29,311 nt of DNA from DAOMOP01 sp035444405. GTDB taxonomy: Bacteria; Pseudomonadota; Gammaproteobacteria; Burkholderiales; Rhodocyclaceae. The DNA lies in the NCBI GenBank assembly GCA_035444405.1, contig DAOMOP010000032.1, positions 1-29,311 of the forward strand. The letters are read 5' to 3'. Positions 1 to 8,446 of this stretch are shown piece after piece. Both the position numbers and the translations under genes were made by a program. The notes beneath the pieces were generated by a model. That model saw nothing but the letters and a program-made list of their open reading frames with translations. It was not told the origin of the DNA and did not search any database. Position 1 is the stretch's first letter. Each line of letters begins with the position of its first letter.

Positions 1-1
1 C

Positions 2-1828
2 TGGCCCGACAACGCCAACCTCGACAAGGCCCGCCGCCTGCTGTGGCCGATCAAGCAGAAATACGGCAACCAGATCTCGTGGGCCGACCTGATGATTCTG
101 GCGGGCAACGTCGCGCTCGAGTCGATGGGCTTCAAGACCTTCGGCTTTGGCGGTGGGCGCGAGGACATCTGGGAACCCGAAGAGGACATCTACTGGGGCG
201 CCGAAACCGAGTGGCTGGGCGACAAGCGCTACAGCGGTGATCGCGAGCTCGAGAACCCGCTGGCCGCGGTGCAGATGGGTCTGATCTACGTGAATCCCGA
301 AGGCCCGAACGGCAACCCGGATCCGGTCGCGTCGGGCCGCGACGTCCGCGAGACGTTTGCCCGCATGGCGATGAACGATGAAGAGACGGTTGCACTGACC
401 GCCGGCGGGCACACCTTCGGCAAGTGCCACGGCGCGGGCGACGCGGCGCTGGTCGGCCCCGAGCCCGAAGCCGCACCGCTGGAGCAGATGGGTCTGGGCT
501 GGAAGAGCAGTTTCGGCACCGGACAGGGCGGCGACACCATCACCAGCGGGCTCGAAGGCGCCTGGACCAAGACCCCGACTCACTGGGACACGAGCTACTT
601 CGATACCTTGTTCGGCTACGAATGGGAGAAGGTGAAGAGCCCGGCAGGTGCGTGGCAATGGCTGGCCAAGGACGTCGCCGACGAGGACCTGGTGCCGGAC
701 GCGCACGACCCGTCGAAAAAGCATCGGCCGATGATGACCACAGCCGATCTCTCGCTGCGCATGGATCCGATCTACGAGCCGATCGCACGGCGCTTCCACA
801 AGGACCCCGAAGCCTTCGCCGACGCCTTCGCCCGCGCGTGGTTCAAGCTCACCCACCGCGACATGGGTCCGAAATCGCGCTATCTCGGCCCCGAAGTGCC
901 GGCCGAAGACCTGATCTGGCAGGACCCGGTGCCGGCCGTCGACCATGCGCTGATCGACGCCGGCGACATCGCCGACCTGAAAGCGCGGATTCTCGCCTCG
1001 GGCCTGTCGACCGCCGAGCTGGTCTCGACCGCCTGGGCCTCCGCTTCGACCTACCGCGACTCGGACAAGCGCGGCGGCGCCAACGGTGCGCGCATCCGTC
1101 TCGCCCCGCAAAAGGACTGGGAGGCCAACCAGCCGCGTCAGCTCGCAAAGGCGCTCGAAGCACTCGAAGGCATCCAGTCGACCTTCAACGCTGTGCAGGA
1201 CAGCGGCAAGAAGGTCTCGCTCGCCGATCTGATCGTGCTCGGCGGCTGCGCCGCCATCGAGCACGCCGCTAGGGCTGCCGGGCACGACATCGAGGTCCCG
1301 TTCGCCCCCGGCCGCACCGATGCGTCGCAGGAGCAGACCGACGTCGAATCCTTCGCGCCGCTCGAACCCGCCGCGGACGGCTTCCGCAACTACCTCAAGA
1401 CCAAATACTCGGTTCCGGCCGAGGAGTTGCTGATCGACAAGGCGCAGCTGCTGACGCTGACCGCGCCCGAGATGACCGTGCTGCTCGGCGGCCTGCGCGT
1501 GCTCGGCGCCAACGTCGGCCAGTCCGCCCACGGCGTCCTCACCAGGCAGCCCGGCACGCTCACGAACGACTTCTTCGTGAACCTGGTCGACATGGGCACG
1601 CAATGGAAACCGACCTCCGAGGCCGCCGACGAGTTCGAAGGCCGCGACCGCGCCAGCGGCGAGTTGAAGTGGACCGCCACGCGCGTGGATCTCGCCTTCG
1701 GCTCGAACTCGCAGCTGCGCGCGCTGGCCGAGGTCTATGCCCAGGCCGACGCGCAGCAGAAGTTCGTGCGCGACTTCGTCGCCGCGTGGAACAAGGTGAT
1801 GAACCTGGATCGGTTCGACCTGGAGTGA
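2..1828 (+). CDS. katG: Catalase-peroxidase KatG (5' truncated by window edge)
   Basis: This is a bifunctional haem catalase-peroxidase that removes hydrogen peroxide and peroxidises small donors. The reading frame is open from base 2, so the start lies outside; about 609 codons are present of the usual 720-740. The distal haem segment (Arg-Trp-His) is therefore missing from view. Visible hallmarks are YVNPEGPNGNPDP (the Tyr of the KatG Met-Tyr-Trp adduct region), RMAMNDEETVAL, the proximal-histidine motif AGGHTFGK, and the duplicated C-terminal peroxidase-like domain ending near VMNLDRFDLE. It converges on the BON-domain gene, and a strong hairpin separates the two stop codons. No promoter is visible, so regulation (typically OxyR) cannot be judged here. 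Confidence 0.97.
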   Translation, partial: WPDNANLDKARRLLWPIKQKYGNQISWADLMILAGNVALESMGFKTFGFGGGREDIWEPEEDIYWGAETEWLGDKRYSGDRELENPLAAVQMGLIYVNPEGPNGNPDPVASGRDVRETFARMAMNDEETVALTAGGHTFGKCHGAGDAALVGPEPEAAPLEQMGLGWKSSFGTGQGGDTITSGLEGAWTKTPTHWDTSYFDTLFGYEWEKVKSPAGAWQWLAKDVADEDLVPDAHDPSKKHRPMMTTADLSLRMDPIYEPIARRFHKDPEAFADAFARAWFKLTHRDMGPKSRYLGPEVPAEDLIWQDPVPAVDHALIDAGDIADLKARILASGLSTAELVSTAWASASTYRDSDKRGGANGARIRLAPQKDWEANQPRQLAKALEALEGIQSTFNAVQDSGKKVSLADLIVLGGCAAIEHAARAAGHDIEVPFAPGRTDASQEQTDVESFAPLEPAADGFRNYLKTKYSVPAEELLIDKAQLLTLTAPEMTVLLGGLRVLGANVGQSAHGVLTRQPGTLTNDFFVNLVDMGTQWKPTSEAADEFEGRDRASGELKWTATRVDLAFGSNSQLRALAEVYAQADAQQKFVRDFVAAWNKVMNLDRFDLE

Positions 1829-1840
1829 TGTCCGTCCAGC

Positions 1841-1887
1841 CGCTCCGGGGGCGTTTCAGGCGCATCGGCGCCGCCGCCCCCGGAGCG
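1841..1887. terminator. Shared hairpin terminator between katG and the BON gene
   Basis: A perfect 13-bp inverted repeat (arms 1841-1853 and 1875-1887, CGCTCCGGGGGCG and its complement) encloses a 21-nt loop. It lies 13 bases after the katG stop and about 55 bases from the stop of the convergent BON gene. There is no long T-run on either side, so it may act as a stabilising hairpin or a bidirectional, GC-type terminator. Confidence 0.6.
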
Positions 1888-1942
1888 CCGAACCGGCACC
1901 GACTGGATTCCGGGCCTTCGTCCAGACGGCGCGAAGCGTCGC

Positions 1943-2329
1943 TCACGGAACGCCTGTCGTCGCTCGCAAGCGGTTGTCGACTTCGTGCACGCCCTCGACA
2001 CGCCGCACCAGGCCATCGGCGAGCGGGATCTGGTACGGGCGCAAGTCGCCGGTCAGCGCGACGCGGCCGTCCTCCACGCTGACCGAGATCGCCGCGCCGT
2101 CGACGATGTTCTGCTCGTCCAGGGCCGTCCGCACCCGCGCGGCCAGTGTCGCATCATCGACCCCCTCACCGCCCGGCGCGACGCGCTCGCCGGCCTCCTC
2201 ATCCACGGACGTGGGCCCGCGGTCGGCCACCGGATCGCCACATCCGGTGACCAGCGCCAGCGCAAGCATGCTCAACAGGCCCGGGATCGAAGTGCAGGCA
2301 ACAGATTTCGGTGCGTCGTGCGACATGAT
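1943..2329 (-). CDS. BON-domain lipoprotein
   Basis: Predicted 128-residue envelope lipoprotein. A short hydrophobic signal ends in the lipobox LVTGC (Cys29). An acidic linker and one BON domain (about residues 60-125) follow, the latter carrying the alternating pattern VRTALDEQNIVDGAAISVSV...VALTGDL...RRVEGVHEVDNRL. BON domains are thought to bind membranes or phospholipid and occur in osmotic-shock proteins such as OsmY. I chose the ATG at 2329 because AGAGG lies 9 bases upstream; in-frame ATGs at 2344 and 2383 would put extra residues before the signal. It converges with katG. The specific role is unknown. Confidence 0.8.
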   Translation of the reverse strand: MMSHDAPKSVACTSIPGLLSMLALALVTGCGDPVADRGPTSVDEEAGERVAPGGEGVDDATLAARVRTALDEQNIVDGAAISVSVEDGRVALTGDLRPYQIPLADGLVRRVEGVHEVDNRLRATTGVP

Positions 2330-2404
2330 GGAAAACCTCTGAAACATGGTGGAGCTCGAACACACGTGATTCGGCTCTTTCACGTTCGGGATGCAGGCGG
2401 ATGC

Positions 2405-2800
2405 CTATTTGTGGATCAAGCGACCCGCAAGTTCGGTATAGGCCGGAAATATCGTATCGAAGCTGATGAGCTGCCCATCCGCTGCAATGGCCGTCGCTAT
2501 GATGATCCGATCCTGAGGGTCGCGATGGTGTTCCGGCAAATCAACGGCGCGGCGGGCGATCTCCGCGGTCACCGGCAGATAGCGCACCGACCGGGATGCG
2601 TCGACCTCGGCAAACCAGTCGTCGATCGGCATGTCGAGCTCTATCCTGCCATGGCGAACGAGCCACGCCATCTCGAAGCAGGAAATGGCGGAAACCGCCA
2701 CGTCGTCGGCGGTTTCGATGAGATCCACAATCGCGGCTGGCAGCTTCTCCGGTATCTGGTTGGTCCACCAGTGCCATATGTGGGTGTCGAGCAGAATCAC
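2405..2800 (-). CDS. vapC: PIN-domain toxin, VapC-like
   Basis: 131-residue PIN-domain protein, probably the ribonuclease toxin of a type II toxin-antitoxin pair. The acidic metal-site residues expected for PIN domains are visible: Asp5 in MILLDTHIW, Glu43 in SAISCFEMA, Asp94/Asp97 in HRDPQDRIIIATA, and Asp115 in LISFDTIF. The start is GTG at 2800, and it overlaps the antitoxin stop by four bases (GTGA), so translation of the two is probably coupled. The gene lies downstream of the antitoxin, the usual order for VapBC. Its RNA target cannot be told from sequence. Confidence 0.9.
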   Translation of the reverse strand: MILLDTHIWHWWTNQIPEKLPAAIVDLIETADDVAVSAISCFEMAWLVRHGRIELDMPIDDWFAEVDASRSVRYLPVTAEIARRAVDLPEHHRDPQDRIIIATAIAADGQLISFDTIFPAYTELAGRLIHK

Positions 2801-3021
2801 TCTTCCACCCCCCAGTCTGCAGCAGGCGTGCTGCTCATCACATCACCGCGGTCTCTTGCCTTGCCTGCGAGCACGGCAGGTGGACGACGCCGTGGCTTCG
2901 GCGCAGCGTCTGCCGCCTCATCGAGCGGCCAGAAGATGACCTCCACCTTGCGGTGACGCAATTCTTCCGGAATCGGGATGTAGGCCGGCGTGTCTTCGTA
3001 GATGATGCGGGCGGGGTTCAT
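2797..3021 (-). CDS. Antitoxin of the VapC-like toxin (DUF2281-like)
   Basis: 74-residue small protein just upstream of, and overlapping, the PIN toxin gene. It contains YIPIPEELRHRKVEVIFWPL, then a basic proline-rich linker and a C-terminal DVMSSTPAADW. This layout resembles the DUF2281/VapB-like antitoxins that pair with PIN toxins: a short N-terminal dimer/DNA-binding part and a toxin-binding tail. ATG 3021 is chosen because GGAG lies 8 bases upstream; an in-frame start at 3057 has no such site. The antitoxin probably autoregulates the pair. The 240 bases upstream (3022-3262) hold no gene I can support. Confidence 0.75.
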   Translation of the reverse strand: MNPARIIYEDTPAYIPIPEELRHRKVEVIFWPLDEAADAAPKPRRRPPAVLAGKARDRGDVMSSTPAADWGVEE

Positions 3022-3262
3022 GGCTCGAGCTCCGGGGAATTCGTTATCAGGCTGCATGCGGCAGAGGCACCTACGGCGACGATATCATCCCGACAGGGGC
3101 CTGGCCACGGCAAGGGCCGCTCCGTCCGATCATAGGACAACTCGACCGCATCCACCGCACGTGAGCGCGCGACCCCATCGCAAAACGGATTCGGCAAGGA
3201 CGGCACCTTGTGCACCGGGAAACGGAACGCGGAACGAGAATGCGCGCAATGCAGGTGGGCAC

Positions 3263-3817
3263 CTACGCCGCCAGCCGACGCCGAAGCCAGCGCATCAGCG
3301 GCCCGATCAGCGGCAGCCGCGCGTACAGCTCCTCGGCGGGATCCCAGTAGTCGCGATGCCGCACCACCCTGCCCTGCGCGTCGAACACCAGGTGGCTGAC
3401 GCCGCGCACGGTGATGCGCCGCGGCTCGTGGCCGAAGGCGAAGGTCCAGGCGAGCATCGCCTGGCCACCGTCGCGCAGGCGCGTCGTGACGACGAAGCGC
3501 GGGTCGGCGACCTGCGCGAACATGTGGCGGAAGATGCGTTCGATCGCCGGCACGCCGGTGACCTCGTTGAAGGGGTCCTTGAAGAACGCGCCGGGGGCAT
3601 AGAGCTCGCCGAGCCGGCACAGCGCTGCCGGCTGCAGCGTCTGGTAGAAATCGACCAGACGGTCGAGCGCGAGATCGAGCCGATCCGGTGCGACCGGATC
3701 GTCTCCGACGGCATTGCGTACGAGAGCGCCCCGGCCGCCCGACTGGCGGTCGCCGATGTGACGACCGGGCATGTCGCGTGGTGCGCCGTCGCGGCCGGCG
3801 CCGTCGTCGCTGCTCAC
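3263..3817 (-). CDS. NTF2-like (SnoaL-fold) protein, last gene of the lipid operon
   Basis: 184-residue soluble protein with a nuclear-transport-factor-2/SnoaL-like alpha+beta barrel: LVDFYQTLQPAALCRLGELYAPGAFFKDPF, then RIFRHMF, FVVTTRLRDGGQAMLAWTFAF and HLVFDAQGRVVRHRDYWD, the usual NTF2 signatures. Such proteins bind small hydrophobic ligands or act as isomerases and hydrolases; here the substrate is unknown. The start is GTG at 3817, overlapping the SDR stop by four bases (GTGA). A long in-frame extension upstream is only a high-GC shadow of the SDR gene. The family commonly closes the operons that hold DUF1365, CFA-like, DUF3833 and SDR genes, supporting a role in lipid modification or repair. 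Confidence 0.85.
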   Translation of the reverse strand: MSSDDGAGRDGAPRDMPGRHIGDRQSGGRGALVRNAVGDDPVAPDRLDLALDRLVDFYQTLQPAALCRLGELYAPGAFFKDPFNEVTGVPAIERIFRHMFAQVADPRFVVTTRLRDGGQAMLAWTFAFGHEPRRITVRGVSHLVFDAQGRVVRHRDYWDPAEELYARLPLIGPLMRWLRRRLAA

Positions 3818-4614
3818 AGCCCCGTCCCCCGCCGCACGAGGCGGAAATACAACGGATACGGCAGCAGGCGCAGCAGCTTCATGGCGAGCGAAAAGCGCCG
3901 CGGAAAGTGGATCTCGAAACGCCCCGCCGCCAGCCCGCGCAGGATCGCCGAGGCCGCCTGCTGCGGGGTCTGCAGCGCGGGCATGTGGAAATCGTTCTGC
4001 GCGGTGAGCGGTGTCGCAACGAACCCCGGACTGACCAGGAACACCGACACGCCGCGCGGGGCGAGATCGAGGTAGAGCGACTCCGTGAGATTGATCAGTG
4101 CCGCCTTCGACGGCCCGTACGCCGCCGCGCGCGGCAGCCCGGCGTAGCCGGCGACGCTGCCGACGATGATCAGCGCCGCCGGCTCGCCGCGGGCCGCCTG
4201 CGCGAGCAGCATCGGCACGACGGCCGCGACGCCGTCCATCACGGCGAGCAGGTTCACATCCAGCGTCTCGCGCACCGCCTGCGGGGTGAGCTCCCACGCG
4301 CGCAGCGGTCGGTAGGTGCCGGCGTTGAGCACGACGAGGTCGATGCCGCCCCAATCGGCGAGCAGCGCGTCGCGCACGCGTGCGAAGTCGTCGGCATGCG
4401 TCGCGTCCATCGGCGCCGCGCGCGCCTCTGCTGCGCCAGCGTCCATGCATTGGCCCGCGCACGCTTCGAGCCGTGCCGCGCTGCGCGCCGACAACGCCAG
4501 TCGAGCGCCCCGCTCCGCCAACTGCCCGGCCAGCGCGGCGCCGATGCCGCTCGACGCGCCGACCAGCCAGACGCGCCGTCCGGCCCAATCAGCGATGCGC
4601 GCGTTCAGGCTCAC
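3814..4614 (-). CDS. Short-chain dehydrogenase/reductase
   Basis: 266-residue classical SDR. The Rossmann motif is GASSGIG (residues 19-25). NAG is at 97-99, the catalytic Ser153 is in IIVGSVAGYAG, and YGPSK (Tyr166, Lys170) completes the triad. The tail (LPYPLYFRLVRRG) is basic and hydrophobic and may touch the membrane. The start is GTG at 4614, with a GTGA overlap on the DUF3833 stop; an upstream ATG at 4668 would lie inside DUF3833. Its substrate is unknown; the operon suggests a reduced or oxidised fatty-acyl or lipid intermediate. NAD(P) preference is not certain. Confidence 0.92.
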   Translation of the reverse strand: MSLNARIADWAGRRVWLVGASSGIGAALAGQLAERGARLALSARSAARLEACAGQCMDAGAAEARAAPMDATHADDFARVRDALLADWGGIDLVVLNAGTYRPLRAWELTPQAVRETLDVNLLAVMDGVAAVVPMLLAQAARGEPAALIIVGSVAGYAGLPRAAAYGPSKAALINLTESLYLDLAPRGVSVFLVSPGFVATPLTAQNDFHMPALQTPQQAASAILRGLAAGRFEIHFPRRFSLAMKLLRLLPYPLYFRLVRRGTGL

Positions 4615-5144
4615 TGCGCCGGCCGCTTGTGGAAGGACAGCGTGACCTCGCCAAGGCGAATGCCCCACTTGCTCATCACCGAACGGTTGAGCATCACGCG
4701 ATCGTCCATCAGATACATCCAGTCGTCGAAATCGACGTGATAGACCTTGTCACCGACCGGCAGGGCGAGCACGTAGCGCCAGCGCAGCGCGTTGCCGCCC
4801 AGCTCGCCGCGCGCCTCGCCGACGACATCGTCGGCACGGCCGACATAGCGGCCGTCGGGCTGGCGCACCAGCGTCCACACGCGGCGCTGCGTGCTGCCGT
4901 CCGAATAGGTGAAGTGCTCGTCCAGCGTGCCGGTGTCGCCCCGCCAGCTCGCCTCGATCAGCACGTGAAAGCGCCGCACGACGCGCCCCCGGCGGTCCTG
5001 GAAGATGCCGTGGGCGTCGATCGTGCCGTCGAAGTATTCGCGCAGGTCCAGCATCGGCTTCTCCATTGCATACTCGCTCACGTCCACGCTGACGCAGCCG
5101 CCCAGACCGGCGAGCATTGCGAGCACCATCAGCAACCTCTTCAT
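4611..5144 (-). CDS. DUF3833 lipoprotein
   Basis: 177-residue predicted lipoprotein: signal MKRLLMVLAMLAGLGGC with lipobox LGGC (Cys17), followed by a beta-rich domain typical of DUF3833 (DLREYFDGTIDAHGIFQDR, RRFHVLIEASW, YVLALPVGDKVYHVDFDDWMYLMD, MSKWGIRLGEVTLSF). The family is found almost only beside DUF1365, CFA-like and SDR genes and probably works on or senses lipids at the periplasmic face; its biochemical activity is not known to me. ATG 5144 overlaps the MFS stop (ATGA). It is followed by the SDR gene through a GTGA overlap. Confidence 0.9.
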   Translation of the reverse strand: MKRLLMVLAMLAGLGGCVSVDVSEYAMEKPMLDLREYFDGTIDAHGIFQDRRGRVVRRFHVLIEASWRGDTGTLDEHFTYSDGSTQRRVWTLVRQPDGRYVGRADDVVGEARGELGGNALRWRYVLALPVGDKVYHVDFDDWMYLMDDRVMLNRSVMSKWGIRLGEVTLSFHKRPAQ

Positions 5145-6420
5145 CTTGTGTCCCCCTCCGTTTCGAGCTCGCGGCGCCAGGCGAGCAGCAGCGCGAGTGC
5201 GACCGCCTTGAGCAACACCGGCAGCAGCGCATAGACGGCGACGAGCGCGCCCAGCGGCTCGGCCTCGCGCGCGCCGGGCGCGTAGCCGAACAGGCCCAGC
5301 AGCGGCAGCGCGAGACCGGCGGCGAGCGCGAGATTGGCCTTGGCGACGAAGTTCCACCAGCCGAACCACGCGCCCGCGGGCGAGGCGCCGGCGCCCGCGT
5401 GGCGCGACAGCAGGTCGGCCAGCATCGCCGGCGGCAGCGCGAGATCCGCACCGAGCGCGGCGCCGGAGAGCACGCAGATCAACGCGAAGGCCACCATATC
5501 GCCGGCGCCCAGCGTCCACGCCCATACGAACACCGCCATCGCCAGCACCATCGCGCCGGCCCACGCGCGCCGCTTGCCGAAGCGCGCGGCCAGCGCCACC
5601 CACAGCGGCAGGCTGGCCGCACCGGCGGCGAAGTACAGCACCAGGAAGAGTCCCGCGGCGCGCTCGGCTTCGAGCACGTCGGCGACGAAGAACAGCACCG
5701 TCACCGACGGCACCGCGGCGGCAATGCCGTTGGCGGCCAGCACGAGCAACAGCCGCCGGAACGGCCGGTGGGCGATCGCTGCGACGAGCCCGGTCCACAG
5801 CCGCGCGCGCGCCGGGCGGCGCGGCGCGTGCGGCGCCCCGAGCAGGGTCCACGCCGCGCACAGGGCGAGCAGCGGCACGAAGAGCCATGCCAGCCGGGCG
5901 AGCCCCTCGGCTTCACCCTCGGCGAGCAGGCCCGGCAAGGCGGCGGCGAGCACCACGCCGAGCAGCCCGAAGCCTTCGCGGCTGGCGGTGATGCGCGTGC
6001 GCGCATGCGTGTCGGCAACGAGCTCGGCCCCCCAGGCGTGATACGCGATCGACGCGACCGACCACGCCAGCGTCACCAGCGCCAGCGCGACCGCCATCCA
6101 GGCGAGCCCGGCGCCCGCTGGCGGCGCGAGCAGGCCCGGCACACCGACCACCAGCAGCGGCAGGGCCGCGACGATCCAGTGCGTGCGGCTCGCCCAGCGG
6201 TCGGTCGCCCAGCCGATCAGCGGATCGGTGAGCCCGTCGAGCACACGCACGGCGAGCAGCGCCGCCCCCACCGCAGCGAGCGGCAGTCCGTAGCTGTCGG
6301 CATAGAGCTTGGGCACGTGGACGTAGATCGGCAGGGCCGCGAAGGCGAGCGGCAGGCCCAGCGCACCAGCGTGTGCAGGCGGCGGTCGACGAACCGGATG
6401 CGCGTGCCCTGCGGGTTCAT
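5141..6420 (-). CDS. MFS transporter, apparently frameshifted near its N-terminus
   Basis: Major-facilitator-type permease of about 12 membrane segments (GALGLPLAFAALPIYVHVPK through VLLKAVALALLLAWRRE), with a GPH/MelB-like motif GLTDPLIGWATDRW. The operon start should be ATG 6420, which overlaps the CFA stop (ATGA) and begins MNPQGTRIRFVDRRLHTLVRW. That frame runs out of the protein at about 6360, while the transporter continues in another frame from about 6367, where no ATG, GTG or TTG is available nearby; the next in-frame ATG, at 6460, lies inside CFA. One extra base (mod 3) would join the frames. Either a real mutation, programmed frameshifting or an assembly error is possible. The substrate is unknown; lipid-linked transport is inferred from context only. 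Confidence 0.75.
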
Positions 6421-7661
6421 CGCGCGGCCCCTGCGTGGCGCAGCTCGAAGTGGCGCACATCGATCCCGCCGGCATCGAAGCCGGCCTCGCAGTACGCGAG
6501 ATAGAAGCGCCACATGCGCAAGAAACGCTCGGAGTAGCCGAGCGCACGCACCTCGTCGAGGCGCGCGTCGAAGGCGTCGTGCCACCGGCGCAGCGTACGC
6601 GCGTAGTCGGCGCCGAACGCGAGCTCGCCCGCGACCGCGAGCCCGGCACGCCGTGCATGCCGATGCACGACCGGCGGGGACGGCAGCATGCCGCCCGGAA
6701 ACACATACTGCTGGATGAAGTCGGTGCCGCGGCGATAGCGCGCGAAGTGCGCGTCGTCGATCGTGATCGACTGGATCACGCAGCGCCCGCGCGGGCGCAG
6801 CAGACTCGCGAGCTGGCCGAAATAGGCCGGCCAGAAGCGCTCGCCGACCGCCTCGACCATCTCGATCGAGACGATATGGTCGTAGTGCCCGCGCACGTCG
6901 CGGTAGTCGCACAGCTCGAAGCTCGCCAACGCATCCCAGCCTTCGCGCACGGCCCGCGCACGCGCCCATTCGAGCTGCGCGGGCGAGAGCGTGACACCCA
7001 GCACGCGGCAACCGAATTCGTCGGCGGCGACCGCGGCGAAGCCGCCCCAGCCGCAGCCGATCTCGAGGAGGGTCTGGCCGGGACGCGCATCGAGGCGCTC
7101 GAGGATGCTGCGGTACTTGCGTCGCTGGGCCGCTTCCAGCGGCTCGTCGGGCGCTGCGAACAGGGCGGCCGAATACGTCATCGTCGGGTCCAGCCACAGC
7201 GCGTAGAAATCGTTGCCGAGGTCGTAGTGGGCTTCGATGTTGCGGCGCGCGCCGCCGCGCGTGTTGGGGCGCAGCGCATGGGCGAGCCGATGGCCGAGCA
7301 GCCGCCACCAGCGCCCGTACAAGGCGCGGCCGAGGCGCTCGCGGTTGATGGCGAAAAGGCGCAGCAGCGCGGTGAGATCGTCGGTCTCCCAGGCGCCGTC
7401 CATCCACGATTGCGCAAGACCGATGTCGCTGCGCGCGAGAATCATGTCGAAGACCGCGTGATCGCGGATGCGCCAGTGCGCGACCAGCGGCCCGTGGCCG
7501 GCGCGCAAGCGCGTGCCGTCGGGCAGTCCCACGGCCAGGGCACCGCCTTCGAGGCCGTGCAAGATCTCGAGCGCCAGCCGCGTCGCCCGCGGCAGCGCGG
7601 CGAGCAGGCGCGCATCGGGGCACGGCAGCTCGTGCGCCAGGGTCGAATCCAGAGCGTTCAT
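6417..7661 (-). CDS. Cyclopropane-fatty-acyl-phospholipid synthase family methyltransferase
   Basis: 414-residue SAM-dependent methyltransferase acting on unsaturated acyl chains of phospholipids. The N-terminal lipid-binding part (about 40-140) precedes NIEAHYDLGNDFYALWLDPT (141-160), the SAM motif EIGCGWGG (200-207), and the family's IVSIEMVEAVGERFWPAYF and FIQQYVFPGGMLPS. Enzymes of this type in DUF1365/FAD operons can make methylated acyl chains that are precursors of furan fatty acids rather than cyclopropanes, so I do not assign cfa. ATG 7661 overlaps the DUF1365 stop (ATGA). It should be regulated with the operon. Confidence 0.93.
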   Translation of the reverse strand: MNALDSTLAHELPCPDARLLAALPRATRLALEILHGLEGGALAVGLPDGTRLRAGHGPLVAHWRIRDHAVFDMILARSDIGLAQSWMDGAWETDDLTALLRLFAINRERLGRALYGRWWRLLGHRLAHALRPNTRGGARRNIEAHYDLGNDFYALWLDPTMTYSAALFAAPDEPLEAAQRRKYRSILERLDARPGQTLLEIGCGWGGFAAVAADEFGCRVLGVTLSPAQLEWARARAVREGWDALASFELCDYRDVRGHYDHIVSIEMVEAVGERFWPAYFGQLASLLRPRGRCVIQSITIDDAHFARYRRGTDFIQQYVFPGGMLPSPPVVHRHARRAGLAVAGELAFGADYARTLRRWHDAFDARLDEVRALGYSERFLRMWRFYLAYCEAGFDAGGIDVRHFELRHAGAAR

Positions 7662-8446
7662 CGTGTGGTTTCCTCGAGCGGCGGCAGGGGCTTGCGGTGA
7701 AAGCGCACGCGCTTGCGCCACAGGCGCAGGGCCTGCCAGTGGATGCGGGCAATGACGCCCACGGTCATGAACGGAAAGCGGAGAAGCCAGCGCGCCAGCG
7801 CGGCGCCCGTCAGCGGCTCGGCACGGCCGCCGATGCGCGTGGCAAGCCGGCACGCACCGCCGTCCCAGTAGTCGATGTGCACGGCGTGCGTGGTGCCACG
7901 CGTGACGAAGCGAAAGCGGTATTCGCCCTGCACCGGGAAGAACGGCGAGACGTGGAACACCTTGCGCGCACGCAGCACGTCGTCGTCGCCGATCGGGCGC
8001 AGGTCGGGGTGATGCACGAGGTAGTTGTGACGCTCGCCGAAGGTGTTGTTCACTTCGGCGAGCACCGCACGCAGGCGCCCGTCATGGTCGTGACAGAACC
8101 AGAAGCTCACCGGGTTGAACACGTAGCCGAACATGCGCGGCAGGGTCTGCAGCACGATCTCGCCGTCACAGGCGGCCCCAAGTCCGTGCACATCGAGCAG
8201 GCCGCGGATCCACGGCAGCAGCGCGCTGCCGTCGCGCGGGCCGTGGTCGGCCGCACGCAGCGTGAAGGGCGCGGCGCGATCGACGCCGAAGAGCGGCACC
8301 CTCAGTGCGTCCCACACCGACAGCGGTACGCGCACGAAGGCGAGCGGATAGACGAAGCGGTTGAGCGCTTCGCCGCCGCGCTCGTGCGCGACCGCGCCGA
8401 AGCAGACGGTCGGGGCCAGCCTCGCGTCGAAGGCGTTCGGGTTCAT
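7658..8446 (-). CDS. DUF1365 family protein
   Basis: 262-residue DUF1365 protein. Typical segments are VCFGAVAHERGGEALNRFVYPLAF, RMFGYVFNPVSFWFCHD, LRAVLAEVNNTFGERHNYLV, ARKVFHVSPFFPVQGEYRF and a membrane-apposed C-terminus (MTVGVIARIHWQALRLWRKR). The family is almost always paired with an FAD amine-oxidase-like protein and a CFA-like methyltransferase, and has been linked to light and singlet-oxygen responses; its reaction is not established here. ATG 8446 overlaps the stop of a 24-codon micro-ORF (ATGA). A longer in-frame opening to 8719 lies inside the FAD gene and is rejected. Confidence 0.92.
   Translation of the reverse strand: MNPNAFDARLAPTVCFGAVAHERGGEALNRFVYPLAFVRVPLSVWDALRVPLFGVDRAAPFTLRAADHGPRDGSALLPWIRGLLDVHGLGAACDGEIVLQTLPRMFGYVFNPVSFWFCHDHDGRLRAVLAEVNNTFGERHNYLVHHPDLRPIGDDDVLRARKVFHVSPFFPVQGEYRFRFVTRGTTHAVHIDYWDGGACRLATRIGGRAEPLTGAALARWLLRFPFMTVGVIARIHWQALRLWRKRVRFHRKPLPPLEETTR

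Noticed and set aside
3263..4588. 441-codon frame covering the NTF2-like gene and the SDR gene
   Set aside because: The upstream part is a shadow of the SDR gene; the GTG at 3817 with a GTGA overlap explains the NTF2-like protein.
5141..6460. ATG 6460 as the MFS start
   Set aside because: It lies in the CFA gene, gives a non-homologous N-terminus, and breaks the overlap pattern; a frameshift at about 6360 is the better explanation.
5117..6718. 533-codon plus-strand frame opposite the MFS gene
   Set aside because: Composition is Arg/Gln/His-rich with no domain, a typical high-GC shadow of the minus-strand transporter and DUF3833 genes.
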